This document shows positions 33,606 to 46,494 of a stretch of 64,000 nt of DNA, one piece after another. Both the position numbers and the translations under genes were made by a program. The DNA comes from Nectonema munidae. Taxonomy: Eukaryota > Nematomorpha > Nectonematoida > Nectonematidae. The stretch covers positions 901,001 through 965,000 of the forward strand of contig JAUIRK010000097.1 in NCBI GenBank assembly GCA_030549495.1. The letters are read 5' to 3'. The notes under the pieces were generated by a model. That model saw only the letters and a program-made list of their open reading frames with translations. It did not search any database and was not told where the DNA came from. Within the stretch, counting starts at the first letter, position 1. Each line of letters opens with the position of its first letter.

Positions 33606-35639
33606 ATTATTTATCTAAAAAAAGTCAGTCAGTAAAAAATCAGTGCTTGCAAGAAAAATATCAAAAACATTTATATCAAAAAACGAGCCACAAAAATGCT
33701 AATACCCTTATGTATAAACATCAACCGTAAAAAGACTAAAATTAGTTTAAAAATTTTTTTTTGTCAATTTCTTGTCTGTTGACCAGTGTAATGATTTGGG
33801 CTTGAACAAATTCTTCACATGATCGTAAAGACGAATAATTTCCAGATTTATAGCTTTTTATACTCATCTGTCATTTTTTAAAAGTAAGGTTTATAGTTAT
33901 CATGAGCTTGGTAAATTCATCAAATTCATCACAGTCCGATTAAATTTCATTATGCCAGCGATAGGACATTTCAAATTGCGAAAATTTTCAAATAGTTAAA
34001 GGTTTTTGAAGAAAATAGGCAAACTGGAGCGAAAATTGGATGAATAGAACAGGCTATGCCAGAATTTTTTGTTTGAGACTTTCCCATTAGGACATGGAGA
34101 GTCAATGCTCCCTAATCATCACATGTAAAGCCTTTACCCCTAATTATTGCTTTTTACAATGAATTGAAACAGATGGTGACAAATGCCTTTTCAGATTTGG
34201 GTGTTCTAATCCTGAACAAAAAACCTTATCCTCATTGAAATATTCTAACAAAGTGAGCATTTTATACCATGACATGACTATAAAAACGATCTCGTTTGTA
34301 AATCTTTGGGAAACAGATTTCCTGGTTCAGTCGATTCAGTATTTGTTGTTCGAAAGTTAAAAATGTCGGTTTTCTGAAAAACTAATGAAAAAGCAGGTAT
34401 CACAAGACGCTCTCACGCCTGCTAACCCGAGAGACAAATTACGCAATGCCATTTTTATGGCACATGCATTTAACACTAGGAAGGCCAACTTAATTTTTAA
34501 AATAAAACGTTTTCAAATGTTTGCTATAAAATAGATGCAAAACTTTATTTTACTTAAAAAAATAAGCACTAATTAAATATTTTATGCATTACAAGTAACA
34601 CAAATTTAAAGTCATTTGTTTCCCATACTTTATCTCAAGAGTTTTCTAAAACCCGTGTGGACCATCGAGGTAAAAAATTTAATTATCTTAATTCCCAAAT
34701 TTTATTCTTAAAACTATAAAACTTAAAACTATAAATATTCTTAAAACATTGCGCCTTGAAAATATCTTTTTCTAACTAAAAAAATTTAAAAACTGTAAAA
34801 ATTTAAGGGCTCTGTGCGATTCCATGGCTTTTTAGTGCTAATCGACAGTGAAAAGTAATTGAAACAATTATGAGAGCAACAGAACACGCATTAATATTTC
34901 TACTTTATTTTATTGAGATGAATTATTTGATCTCAAATGACCTCAAATACGGGTAGCAAAGCAAATTTTACGTAAATTCACGGAGAAAAGGCAAAAACCA
35001 GCGCTTGTTATTTATTCAAACTTTAAAAGTGAGCTTTTTGTTTCAGTTATTTTTACACGTATCCATTGCTTCAATATGCACACAATGAGTAAGCAATGTT
35101 TATCACAGTGTCTCCTCTTTGTAGTATTTTTGAGCAAACACATGTTGATGATCCACTAGATTTTCTCATCTTCTGTCATAGTGATTTTATTTCTCTTTCT
35201 GTCTCCTCTGTTTTTCTCTTCCGCTTTCTCTGCTAAAACTCAAGCATTCACTCAAGCTCTCTTCTTTCGTTCAAGCCCTCTTCCCTTGTTAAGCTCTCCT
35301 ATCTCATTCAGCTCTCTTCTCTCCAGTGACGTAGCTAGGCAGGGCATGAGAGGCCGTGCCCACACTCCCATGTACCGCATGGTGCTCTGGGGGGGAGGGG
35401 GGAAGAGGGGAGACTCTTTTCTGTTTATCAATTATATTTTTTAAAAATAGGTGATGAATTGGAAATATTTAAATTTTAAATTTAAAAAAAAATAAATGAG
35501 ATGGAAATATAAAAATAAAAGAAAATGTAAAATGAATATAAATATATTTATGTATTTGAAATTTGGAAAGAAAAAATAGTGAGTTTATGTTTTATAATAT
35601 GGAAATTTGGAAAAAGGATGGTATGAATATAAATGTCTT

Positions 35640-35755
35640 ATGAAAATAATGGGTCGAATTGTACATGGGACGAACGGTCTTATGAAAATAATGGGGCGAA
35701 TTGTCCATGGGACGAACTGTCTTATGAAAATAATGGAGCGAAATGTCGGAGGACC
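35640..35755 (-). mobile_element. Fragment of the GGTC-ended MITE family
   Basis: On the minus strand this reads GGTCCTCCGACATTTCGCTC, then CATTATTTTCATAAGACAGT in three 42-bp units, the same terminus and subrepeat as 1933-2259 but in the opposite orientation. The second terminus was not found; it abuts a hAT-like fragment at 35757. Confidence 0.65.
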
Positions 35756-35756
35756 T

Positions 35757-35874
35757 TTTAAAGGATTGCTGGAATATTTGATCTCCCGTGGTATTTCCAG
35801 ACCACTAATTTTGAAAATTGCAACAAAAAAATTTCGCCCCCCACCAATAATTTTGAGGATGTGCGCCTCTGATT
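35757..35874 (-). mobile_element. hAT-like non-autonomous element, partial
   Basis: Nearly identical to 3285-3396: TTAAAGGATTGCTGGAATAT through CGCCCCCCACCAATAATTTT to GAGGATGTGCGCCTCTG, whose inverse is CAGAGGCGCACATCCTC. Confidence 0.55.
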
Positions 35875-37429
35875 CAATCTAATGATCGTCACTACAACAG
35901 CATATCCTTACTCATAAATTTAATGCGGATATCATATAACAGATGCTAAACAAAATTCAAAATTTTTTAAATATGGCATAAATATTGTGCATTTTTTTAT
36001 AATGTAATATTTTGTGTATATTCATTGGGTCTGAATCAGGAAACAAACTCACTATGGATAGGCTAAAAAAGATAACGATTTATTAAAGAAAAGCAGAGCT
36101 AACAGATATTTCTAAACCTCTCCTCTTAGCAATTGTCAACAGGTCTGCCTCATATCAAATGAATTGGTTAGGTGGATTGATTCTCTGTGCTGAGACACTT
36201 TGTAGCTTAAAATTAAAATTTAAAATGTATAAATGTAAAAATTTTGAGCAACAAAATGCTACAAAACTAGTACGCATATATTCATTTAGTAAGAGTAAAT
36301 TGTTTGAAAATACAATTAGGATTTGGATCTAGGAATAGAATATCAAGTCGTCAATTCAAATTTTGCCCATAGAAATTGAAAGTCTAAAATATTTGGAAGA
36401 AAATTTGCTACAAACCTTAAATTTATGTGAATTTGCTATTCAATTGCATAAGTGATAGGGCATAATCACATCATAATGAAATAGTTTGTACATAAAATAG
36501 AACAAAATGTGCAAAATAAACTCTATACATATTTACCGAATTAGATCCAATAGAAATCAGACAATAATTAAGTTAAGGAAGGTAACCTAAGATACTTTTA
36601 CTGTAATGAAATAAGTACAGCAGTATCTAATGGGTGATACACAATATTACTTAAAGGCAAACCTAACATTTACCATTATCCCCACAAAACCACTAGAGGT
36701 ACATTTAATAATAAAAATAATTTTTATGAATAAAATACAATCATTTACATACTTACAAGTTTCATAAACAAAAAAATTGAAGGAAATTGCAAAAAAATTT
36801 GGAGAACTATTCAGGGTAATCTTGATAAAAAAACTAAAATATTAAATAAAATGAATAAGAATGAAAATGCTATAAAAGTGAAATCTGGAATAAAAGACTT
36901 GACTGTTAAAATTATATTTAGCAAATATAATAAAGGTATTCTATCTTTCAGTTCCAGTAATCATTGGGGCTAAACCTTCTTATATAGTTATGTGCTATAA
37001 AAAACATTTGCCCGCCTAAAAAATTTGCGGGCTCTTCTTCAAATTCCGCGATTATTCAAATGAACAGGAAATTAATATAAAAAAAAGGATTTTAAATATT
37101 CAGTGAAAGACTCCGCCTTTAAAGAAGAAAGGTAATATGGAAAGTGTGCTCACGAGGCAAACAAGTCCTTTAAATAATATAAAGATAAAGAATAGAGAGA
37201 ATTCAAAATTATTAGGGGGAGGCGGGAGCCAAAGTATTGAAAATTGTACAATATCAAATATCATCTAATAAAAGGTGTGCACATAAAATTAAACGAATAA
37301 TAAAATCTACAAAAAAGTTTTTCTTCATAGTTTTCATATTTAATTTTTGAAAAGTATTCCTCATGATTATAATTGCTCAGCTCAATAACAATTACTAGAA
37401 ATTCCATGGGGGAAAAAATTAACTTTCAC
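35875..37429. other. Intron 1 of the TFIIIC gene, right part; nothing seen
   Basis: AT-rich sequence with no conserved peptide on either strand. Confidence 0.5.
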
Positions 37430-37549
37430 CTCTGAAATTTTTTTCATGCCACCAAGATTAAAGAGGGCTTTGTCGACATCATTGACGCTACCGGGATATT
37501 CAACAATGAAAAATTTTCTGCTGGAGTCCAATTTAATCTTTTGAGCCAT
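37430..37549 (-). CDS. GTF3C5: TFIIIC subunit 5 (Tau95/GTF3C5)-like, first coding exon
   Basis: ATG at 37549 (context AAAGATGG) opens MAQKIKLDSSRKFFIVEYPG and SVNDVDKALFNLGGMKKISE. This is the signature N terminus of Tau95/GTF3C5: a short leader, then F-x-x-VEYPG-x-V-x-x-VDK-x-L-x-x-LGG-x-x-x-I. Forty residues end in phase 0 at GAG|GTGAAA, and exon 2 at 31154 resumes in phase 0. Upstream on the minus strand is a TATATATTTAATATA stretch that could hold the core promoter. The protein belongs to the TFIIIC tau-A module at tRNA and 5S promoters. The intron to exon 2 is about 6.3 kb and filled with repeats. Confidence 0.8.
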
Positions 37550-40500
37550 CTTTCTATATTAAATATATAAAATGTGAATCAAAAAAAAACAAAAACTGGG
37601 AAAGCTTTGTACCTAAGAAATGTACAATGATTAGATTAATATATTTGTATCTAAAATATAAATATTCTATACCGTTTAATTTACGTTATCCGTAGTTTCC
37701 CGGATTAAGAATATATTTCTATTCAATCGAAAATGAAAAAAATTTTAATGATTCAAACTTCTAAACCAGGGTTACTCAACCTTTTTGGTTTAAATCGTCA
37801 ATTGAAATCTTAAAAAATTTAAAATTGCTCACTATGAAATGCAAAAATAGAATCTTTTCCTATTTCAAACTTTAATTAGAATTCTTCATCCGATTTAAGT
37901 TAAATAAGCACTTCCTCCTAATTCTTCTTCTACAGATTCGCTAAGGATTAATTACCCATTCTTCTATTTTGAGTTTAAGTCTTTAATTGTGAAGAATATG
38001 TAATCTTTAGACTCAGATTTATGATTACAAATTTTTTTGAAAGATTGAAATTTTTACTAGATGAAATTCTTATGTAAAACATAGGTTTTTAAAAAACTAT
38101 TTGAACTATTTTCTAGAAAAATTGCCTAGTTGAATTCTATCTTTGCCGAAAAGTGGGAAATTCGCCAACGATTGAGAGTTATAAACTATGAGAATACCTT
38201 ACAACTATTACAAAATGCTTTGCTATTTTTACAATATAAATCTTGTGAATATGATAGAAATTTTTTAAGTGCAGATAGGATTTTATCTCAAAAAAAAAGT
38301 CTTTAAATGCCTTAGATCTTTGAAAAAAAAATTGAAATAAAAATCAGTTTATTCATGCTGGTGTTATAGTTTTTATTGTATTTTCTCGAGAAAAATCTGG
38401 AGACTCAGGAATTCTCAATTTAATTCGTCATTTCGCGAGAAAAATATTTTATCGAGAAATCAGAAACTCTAAAAATGTAAAAAATCTGACTTGCTATCAT
38501 TAATGCACTCATCGGTTAACCACATTGCAATAGTCTCTTCAGACGTCATATTATTTTCTAAAAAAATTCAAGTCTTAGAGGTTAAATTTAAGTTTTTAAG
38601 TATATGAAGTCGGAGTCCGATTTGGTTTTTAAGTACTTGGAGTTGGAGTCAAGTTTTTGTAGATACTACTTTTTGTAGATTTGAGTCCGAGTAGGGTTGA
38701 ATATTTAACCCACGACAGCAAACATGTGCAGATTCATCTATCTCATATAATTCAAAATGTATTGGAGAAAATCAAGGAATCTAGAGAAGTGGTGGCAAAA
38801 AAATTAAAATAAAATAATTGCGATCAAAACAATTTAGTATAAGTATGAATAAAATTTAAATGGGAAAAGTTTCCTTGTAATAATTGCCGGATCTCTACTA
38901 AAAAAAGTATGAGATTGCGCTATGAGTTCTTCTTTTAGAGGTGAAAATTATAAATATATTGCACAACGTGTATTCATTTTTCTAGAGAGATTACACTTGT
39001 TATTTCAGAAAAAAAAGTGAAAACTTAGAAGTTAAATTATCTTTCTATTCACTGAATTTTCCCAATACATAAGGATTGATTAAAATATTTTCAAGAAATA
39101 GCAATTTGACAGTTAGTTGGACATCATTAGCTGATTGAAAAGAACTTCTTGAAAGTCGTTAACTTTTCTCATATTTTTCTTAGGTATGAAGTAACTGGAG
39201 TGCATATTTAACAAAAGAAAATTGGTAATGTTAATTTGACTAAAGGCAACGTGTTTAAATTTTTATAGATAAAAATTACTTGTTTTTCTATTGAAATAAA
39301 GAAATTTTCAGTAGAAAAGGAAATATTTATGATATTTATGTGTAAAAAATACGGTATGCCCTGTGAAAGAAAATATATTTTTAAATAAAAATTCAAGCAT
39401 TTTTGAATGTGATACACCTTTAGTTATTTATTTTTTTGTTAATCTTTTTTACGTAAATATCAGAGACATCTATCACTGAAAATAAATAGCTTATTTAATC
39501 AAGACATTTTTTGAAAATAAAAAATATAACGTTAATTCTTACTTGAGTGATTTTTTTAGAAAATCAATTAATAGAAATCTCAATGCAAATTTAAAAGGAT
39601 GTAGGTCAATTCGATCTTAAATATATTGATAATAATATTGCTTTGAGGCAGAATTTTACAAAGGTTGAAACAGCTTTGGGCCGAATTGTCCCTTACCCAT
39701 TTCAGATTTCTTTCTGAACACTCCTTGGCTAGACCTTTATCAGCCAAAAATTAATAATTAAATGAAAAAATAAAAATCAATTAAACTGAAAAAATTACTT
39801 TTATAAATTATTCAAATAAATATAAACATGAGCAGTTGCATTCTCTTTCATACCGGATGACACTCGATTAAAATCAAGCCTTAAACCTTCTTTCCTCACA
39901 GTTCAAGAATGAGGACCACAAGCCTTTCTTATAATAGTTATCTTTTTTAGATAAATTAAATAAGTATACTTTAAAGTTTAGGTAAATTTTCAGTCATTTT
40001 AAAACTTGAAAAATCAAGAACAAAAAATAAAAATAAATAAAAAAAAGAATAAAAAAAAGTAGAATTTATCAAAATAAAAGTAAAATAAATCAAAAAAAAT
40101 TAAGATCAGATCAAAATATATGTACATGAGGATTTAAATTATAAATTTAAGAAAGTCAAAAGCCAGGAATGCCGTCATGAGATTTTCTCAAAATATGTGG
40201 TAAGAAATTATTATTTTTTAACGTATAAAGAAAAGATAGACCAGAATATAAATTATTAGTTATAGTAAGATAATAAATAGTCTTTAACTCTGTTTTTAAA
40301 ATAAGCTAAAGAACAGTGTAAATAAGAGATATTATTATTAAAAAATAATAGATAGATATATTAGTGTATAATTTACTCTGTTAGGACAAGGGAGTTTCTT
40401 GTGTTGTATTTTATTTTTATTTAATAAAAAAAAAAAGAGGGAAGAATAAGAATAATAACAAAGCATGGTGGATCAAACCAAATAGGTTATTGTCACACCT

Positions 40501-40946
40501 ATAAAAAAATAGGAACACTATACTAAATTCATATTTACAACAGGACTTAAAAATGATATAAAAAATTGGAGAAAAAATCCAGATAATAATTATAAAGGCA
40601 AAAAAAGAAGTGAGGAACAGTTATATAATAGGATAAAAAACTCCAAAACGTATAATTTTAAAATCAATATAGGAGAAAGACAATTTTCAAACATGTTCAC
40701 AAAGCATATAATTTTCAAAATATATATATATATACATACGTAAAAAAAGAGAGAAGAAAGCAAATATCAATTATTGCTGATAGAGAAGCGATGAACTGGC
40801 GAAAAATTGATGCTGGATGTAGAGATGCATTGTGGTTGGAAGGGGAATATGAAAAAGAATTACCTAAAAAAAAATACAAAAGAGCACGAGTACCAAAATC
40901 TCAAAGATATAAAATATAGTATGGGTAATAAATATACTCAAAGACA
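37550..40946. other. No gene seen
   Basis: Strongly AT-rich. Repeated GGAGT-type motifs (GTCGGAGTCCGA, TTGGAGTTGGAGTC) occur at 38610-38690, and TA microsatellites near 40724. Part of 40400-40946 is probably 3' UTR of the LINE that ends at 40947. SINE-like AATCAAGCCTTAAACCTTC near 39880 is too diverged to call. Confidence 0.5.
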
Positions 40947-43795
40947 CTAACGAGTTGAAATAAAAAAATTTTTACATTTACGTTTGAAACTACAAGTGTT
41001 TTTCAGAAGCCTAATACAAATGGGAAGGCTATTCCAGGTTTTTATGGACTTTTTAATAAAAAATTTATTACTTTTGGCAAATTTGTATCTTATATTTGTT
41101 AAATTGTGTTTGTTGCGTAAGTTGTGATGATGAAACTGCCGATTTTCACAATAATTAAAATTAATTTCATGTTTTAGATTTATACATTTATGAACAAAAA
41201 GGGATAATTGAATTTGTCTAATTTGTAAAAGATTCGGGATTTATATAAACTACGTATATACTCAGCATCCCTATTGAATAGAACTTTCAAAGCCCTGTCT
41301 TGTTTTTTCTGTAATGTTGTGAGTTTGGACACGTTAGATGAAGACCAAATAAAGTTAGAGTAAAGAATCTTAGAATGAAAAAGGGCATAATAAATATTTA
41401 TTTTGGTCTTAGTATCAAGAAGATTTTTAATTTTGAACAACATGCCAAGTGCTATTGAGGTATCTTTTAAAACATTATTGAAATGATTTGAAAAACTAAG
41501 ATTAAAATCTATAGTTAGTCCTAAATAATTATAAGTATTCGTCCTCTGAAGATAGTTTTCTCCAATTTTTAAAAAAAGACAAATATTTTTGTTAAACTTA
41601 CTGAAAATCATATATTTGGACTTTGATACATTTATATATAGCTAATTAGTGCAACACCAATTATAAAATTCAGAGAGAAACTTATTAATAATATATTGAT
41701 CTAAAAAAAGATTTTTACTTCGATACAAAATAGTGCAATCATCAGCGTACAAATAAAGAGTAAAATCAGAATTTTGAAGAGAAAAAATATCATTAACATA
41801 TAGAATAAATAAAAGTGGGCCAAGGATAGAGCCTTGTGGCACACCCTTATTTAATTTAGAATACTTAGACGCACTGTTATTTACAAAAACATATTGTTGA
41901 CGATTGGAAAGGTAACTTTTTAAAAGTTCTAAAAATTTATCTCTAAAACCATATCTATGTAGTTTACCTAGTAGGTATTCATAATTTATACTATCAAAAG
42001 CTTTTGAAAAATCTATATAAATAACACACGATTCCAAACCATTGTCCAAGGTCTCTAAATTATAATTTACTAAATTTCCAACAGCTAAATCAGTCGACAT
42101 ACCAGGCCGGAAACCAAACTGTCTTAAATTGATAATATCAAATTTATTTAAATACTTTATCATCCGGTTAAAAATAATTTTTTCGAAGATTTTACCTATA
42201 AAAGGAAGGAGGCTAACGGGTCTATAATTACTTGGATAGCATTTATTACCTGATTTAAAGACTGGAATTACTTTGGCGATTTTTAAACTGATTGGATAAC
42301 AACTTTCAAGAAAAATTTTGTTAAAAAGTAAACAAATATTTTTAGATAAGAAACTTATAAAAATCATACCGATTTTATTAGAAATATTGTCCCAACCAGC
42401 AGAAGAAGATGAATTAAAAGAAGTAGCTGTAATTACAATATCATCAACAGAAATTTCATCAAAAAAGAAGGAATTCATAACTGGGGAGATATTAAAGCTG
42501 GGAAAATGATGACAATTAGATTGATAGGAAAAAGAAGAGAAAAAATTATTAAAATCGTTTGGCTTCAATGGGATTAGCATATTACGTTTACGCCCAAGTA
42601 AATTGTTTATAACTTTCCATGAATCCTTTACATTATTCCGTAAAATTGAAAACTTTGTACGGTAAAACTCATTTTTTAAAAACCTTACTTTTTTATTATA
42701 TTTACTTCTAATTGACTTGTATAAATTCCACGTTTCAAGGGTTCTGTTTTTCAAGAATTTATGAAACAGCATATCTTTGACTTTCTTAATACTATTAAGT
42801 TCACTCGTATACCACGTATTTACTTTATGGGATGGATAGGTTTTTTTTACCAAAGGAAAGCTTATATCAATTATTTTAGTAATTTTTTTTATCATTTCAT
42901 CATAATACTCATTTGCACCTTTATTAATGTCAATGAGCCAATCTTCTATATACAAGTTTGAATAAAAATTCTTAAAATTTTTGTTATTATATATTCTGCA
43001 GTATTCATTATTTAAATTAAAGTGATTGACATTTTTAAAGTAATTTTTGCACACAATAAAATTGGGAAGATGGTTAGAGATATCCAAAGCTATGTTACCT
43101 GAAATACTACCAGCACAACTAAAATTAGAAAAAATATTATCAATGCAGCTTGAAGTTGATTTACCAAAACGAGTTGGACCTAAAATGCTGGGATAAAAAC
43201 TTTTTTCATACATTAAATTGTAAAAATTAGAAACATTTCTGCAAATATCAAACTTGTTCAAATCTAAATTAAAGTCTCCTAAAATGAAAGTATTTTTCTT
43301 AGCATCGGTGTTTAAAAATAATGTTTCTAATTCTAATAAAAATAGCTTGCAGTCCAGACAAGGAGGTCTGTAGATTATAATAATTCTAAAATTTGAAACA
43401 TCAACAATCATGACTTCAAAAGAAGTGAAAGTAAGATTATTACAAACTAGATTGAATGCATACATATTATCAACGTAAAGACCTAACCCACCACCTCTAC
43501 CTTGCTTACGCTCAGAACAAATAAAGTTATATCCATCTATATCATTGTTACATCTAGGTTTCCATATTTCCGAAAGGGCAAATATGTCAATTTTAGAAGA
43601 ACCTATTTCATCAATCAATAATTTAATATCATAATAATTTTTGTCCAAGCTACGACAATTAAGATGGAAGACTGAAAGATCACATGAAGACGCTCCATTT
43701 TTATGAGAATATAAGAAATTTTTAAGGCTATCAATAGTAAAAAAGTTAAAATCAATGTTGGAAAAAACCGAGCAATTGGCAAAAAAATTATTCAT
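40947..43795 (-). pseudogene. LINE ORF2: endonuclease and reverse transcriptase
   Basis: An apurinic-type endonuclease comes first: LSVFHLNCRSLDKNYYDIK, DIFALSEIW, GGGLGLYVDN, FILGDFNLDLNKF, DISNHLPNF (the usual SDH is SNH here). Then a reverse transcriptase: SNYRPVSLLPFIGKIFEKII, LRQFGFRPGMST, IDFSKAFDSINYEYLL, KGVPQGSILGPLLFILYVND and the catalytic LYADDCTIL (about 41735). Thumb and C-terminal parts follow (YNYLGLTID; HNLRNKHN...KTWNSLP at about 41090-41000). One in-frame TAG at 41642-41644 interrupts the frame after NWCCTN. A one-base slip in a T run near 41196 moves the last 80 residues to another frame, ending at 40947. Start taken at the ATG overlapping the ORF1 stop; an ATG 9 bp upstream (43804) is also possible. 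Confidence 0.88.
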
Positions 43796-44964
43796 TATTG
43801 GCATTCGATGTATAATCATTATAACTATAATTTGTATTATTTTTAACAAAATTATATTGACTTTTTCGAATGGGACATATAGCATCAAAAGAATTATGAT
43901 TAAAACAGCTGATTTTTTTAAGGATACAGTTGGTACATTTGTACATGTCTTTATTAGACATATCAGGGCACACACTTGATAGATGAGAACCAGAGCAAAA
44001 CTTACACGTTGGTGAATTGGAAGATTTACAAGATGTGGAGTTATGACCATATTTACAACAAATATTACATTGTTTGAAAGAAAAAAAGTCTATAACATGA
44101 TGACATTTATACCCAATGAACAAATGATCACTATTACATTTAATTAAAGACCTAATTTCAGAGTCAACCGTTAAAACAATAAATTTTATATTAGTTTTAG
44201 CATTAATTTTTGAGAAAAGAATTTTAAAAAGCTTTCCAGTATCTATAGATTTCTTGATGTATTCATTTTTGTCATATATTAAACTTAAAATTTCGTCATC
44301 TTTCAGATCACTATTAAGATTGTTTATCATAATTTTTGGATTAAAAATAGGATTTCGAGTTATACGCACAGTTTTATCATCTTTTATTTTGTTTTCAAAA
44401 TGTTCATTAGCGTTTTCTAACGAAGTAGAATTAGGAAATGTAAACATCAAAGCATTTTTGGTAGTTTTCAAATTTTTTACTTTAACTTTAGATAAAGCGG
44501 TATCGGAAAACTTCTTAAACTCAAGACAATCTTCGTGTTTATCGAATTTAACTTTAAGAAAATTGGATTTTTTCACAGCGTCAGAATAAGTTTTATTGGA
44601 TTTGACATTAGAAAATTTGTTATCAAAAATAGAACATTTATCTAAGCTTTTTTCAGTATTAGGAAAGGTGAAGGTTTTAATTGAGTCCAAACTATTTAAA
44701 ACAGTTTTTACATTGTTGTCTATATCACAAAGTTTGGAATTCAATGAATCTTTTTCATTAAATTCGGAAATAATTTGAGAAAGACTAGACTTTATTTCTT
44801 TTTTAGAAAGAGTTTCAATTTTGTAAATGATATTTTGGACTTGTAAGTAATAAATTTTATCTTCTAGAGAACAATTTAAACCAAAAATTTGATTTAATTC
44901 GCCTGTCAACTTTTTAAAAATAAAGTCTAAGCTACTCTTAGATATCAAATCTTTTTTTTATCAT
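43788..44964 (-). pseudogene. LINE ORF1: gag-like zinc-knuckle protein
   Basis: About 390 residues. The central part (KIMINNLNSDLKDDEILSLI) is typical of the RNA-binding region of Jockey/I-group ORF1 proteins. The C terminus carries two CCHC knuckles, CNICCKYGHNSTSC (C-x2-C-x4-H-x4-C) and CKFCSGSHLSSVC (C-x2-C-x3-H-x4-C), then a third Cys/His cluster CTNCILKKISCFNH. The frame is open from 44948 to 43788. The only plausible ATG (44964-44962) is one base out of frame through an A8 run, so one extra A seems to have been gained. The product would bind the LINE RNA to form the retrotransposition particle. Confidence 0.8.
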
Positions 44965-45375
44965 TTGTTTCTCATATCTTTATTTTTGTGCAGTGTATCT
45001 TAATAAATATCTTATCTTAGATGAAACAAGTTTTCTACTTTGAGAAGGGTGAAATTACCAAATAAAAAGCTACTATGATGACGATAATTCAGATTAAAAA
45101 CAATACTTAGTGCTCTTTTTGAAGAACTTCTATTCTTTTTTTTTCACAAGAGAACCAGTTGAAAAAGCTGTAATTTAAATGTTAGATGAATAGTATTTTG
45201 TATAATAGAAGTATGGCTTTAAGTGGAAATATAGTGCAAATAGTAACCAATTATATTATTTAATTTCATTGCAATATAATCAACATAATTAGTCATAATT
45301 TCTTGTCTATAATTAAAACCAAAATGTTAAATTTATCTAGATTTTCTATACCAGTATTATTCAAAAAAAAGTCTC

Positions 45376-45380
<5 letters not shown>
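44965..45380. other. No gene seen
   Basis: AT-rich; may include the 5' UTR of the LINE to its left. Confidence 0.4.
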
Positions 45381-45406
<26 letters not shown>

Positions 45407-46494
45407 ATAGAAAGACGTTTATTATTATTATTATTATTAAAAAAAAAATTATAATGCACATAAAAAAATCATATCAGAAATGTGAGTGATGTTTCCATCA
45501 TGACTCAGAGAAATATTTGTCCAGTTTGTATTCAGCGATCAAAGAGTGGCCACGAAGCCACTATCGTGATGATCAGCAGAGAGGATTTACAAAAATAAAT
45601 AAAACTACATAAAAAATGAAATTTGATAATTAAAAAAAAATATTAATATATAAATATATATATGTAAAATTATATGTATGAATATATATAGAGATATATA
45701 GTATAAATATAATTTAAACAGAGATTAATGGTGAATAGGTTAATACATAATAGATAATATAATAACGTGAATAGGTGCTTTTCAATTGAATACATATATA
45801 CTTATAAAATCTTATAAAATAGGAAATTATAAAATTAAAGCTTTTAAAGAACGTTTGAAGATGAAAAGGCTATGACAATCGAGAAAATGAGAGAAATGAT
45901 TGAAGAACTTAATAGAATTTACAACAATATTTCTGAAAGTAGATTGGTGATCAATAAAAGGTAAATGAATGTTGCTATTTTGTCTAGTAAAGTAAGAATA
46001 TAAAGTGTTATTAGAAATGAACAAATCATCAAAGTAACCATTTAAAAAAAAGTTCTTATACGCAAAATCAATTTTGCGCTTGTTGTATTTAACATACATT
46101 TAGATTTATCTTTATTTATTACAAAATTTAGGTTTTCTATTCAAAATTCAGTTCTATTCCCTGAATATCTCTATTAATCAAACTATTATTTTTTATTTTA
46201 GATAAAGGGAAATAGACACAAATATCATCAGCATTTGATGTATAGAAGATATTATTAATTACAATATTAAAAAGGATGGGAGCCAAAATAGATCATTGTG
46301 GAACACCTGTCTTGATTGGTAGCATTTCAGAAGTGTATTATTTATCTTAAATCTTTGGATTCTATCAATGAGATAAGAGGAAAAGAATTTTAAGATATTT
46401 TTACTAAGATTACATAATTGCAAACTATTCATACTTGAAGGATAACCCACTCGATGAAATGTTTTTGATAGGTCTAGGAAAAAAGTACTACAAC
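45381..46494 (-). mobile_element. 5'-truncated, decayed second LINE
   Basis: Minus-strand pieces of a reverse transcriptase (LKFFSSYLIDRIQRFK; further on an ILAPILFNIVINNIFY-like stretch and ADDICVYFP in broken frames, 46450-46190). A C-terminal piece follows (TRQNSNIHLPFIDHQSTFRN, FNHFSHFLDCHSLFIFKRSL, 46020-45830). The 3' end is marked on the plus strand by an ATT microsatellite (45419-45440) and a T26 run (45380-45406), i.e. an A tail on the minus strand. The element stops at 46494 where a hAT-type terminus begins. It is heavily mutated. Confidence 0.65.

Larger units (their letters stand above)
40947..44964 (-). mobile_element. Near-complete LINE, Jockey/CR1-group
   Basis: Two-ORF non-LTR retrotransposon on the minus strand: ORF1 with zinc knuckles (43788-44964), ORF2 with endonuclease and reverse transcriptase and no RNase H seen (40947-43795). 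ORF2's first ATG overlaps the ORF1 stop (ATGAATAA). Only about three small lesions separate it from an intact copy. Neither a poly-A end nor a target duplication could be fixed, so true ends extend beyond the coordinates given. The clade is inferred from motif spelling, and L2, Crack and Daphne types are alternatives. Confidence 0.85.

Noticed and set aside
32296-33635. Several plus-strand open frames
   Set aside because: They are antisense shadows of the degenerate minus-strand repeat-family copy.
39880-39940. Possible extra SINE copy (AATCAAGCC...TTTCCTCACAGTTC)
   Set aside because: Only about 25 bases resemble the family, and the B box and tail are missing.
42318-44778. Plus-strand open frames inside the LINE
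   Set aside because: Shadows of LINE ORF1 and ORF2 on the other strand.
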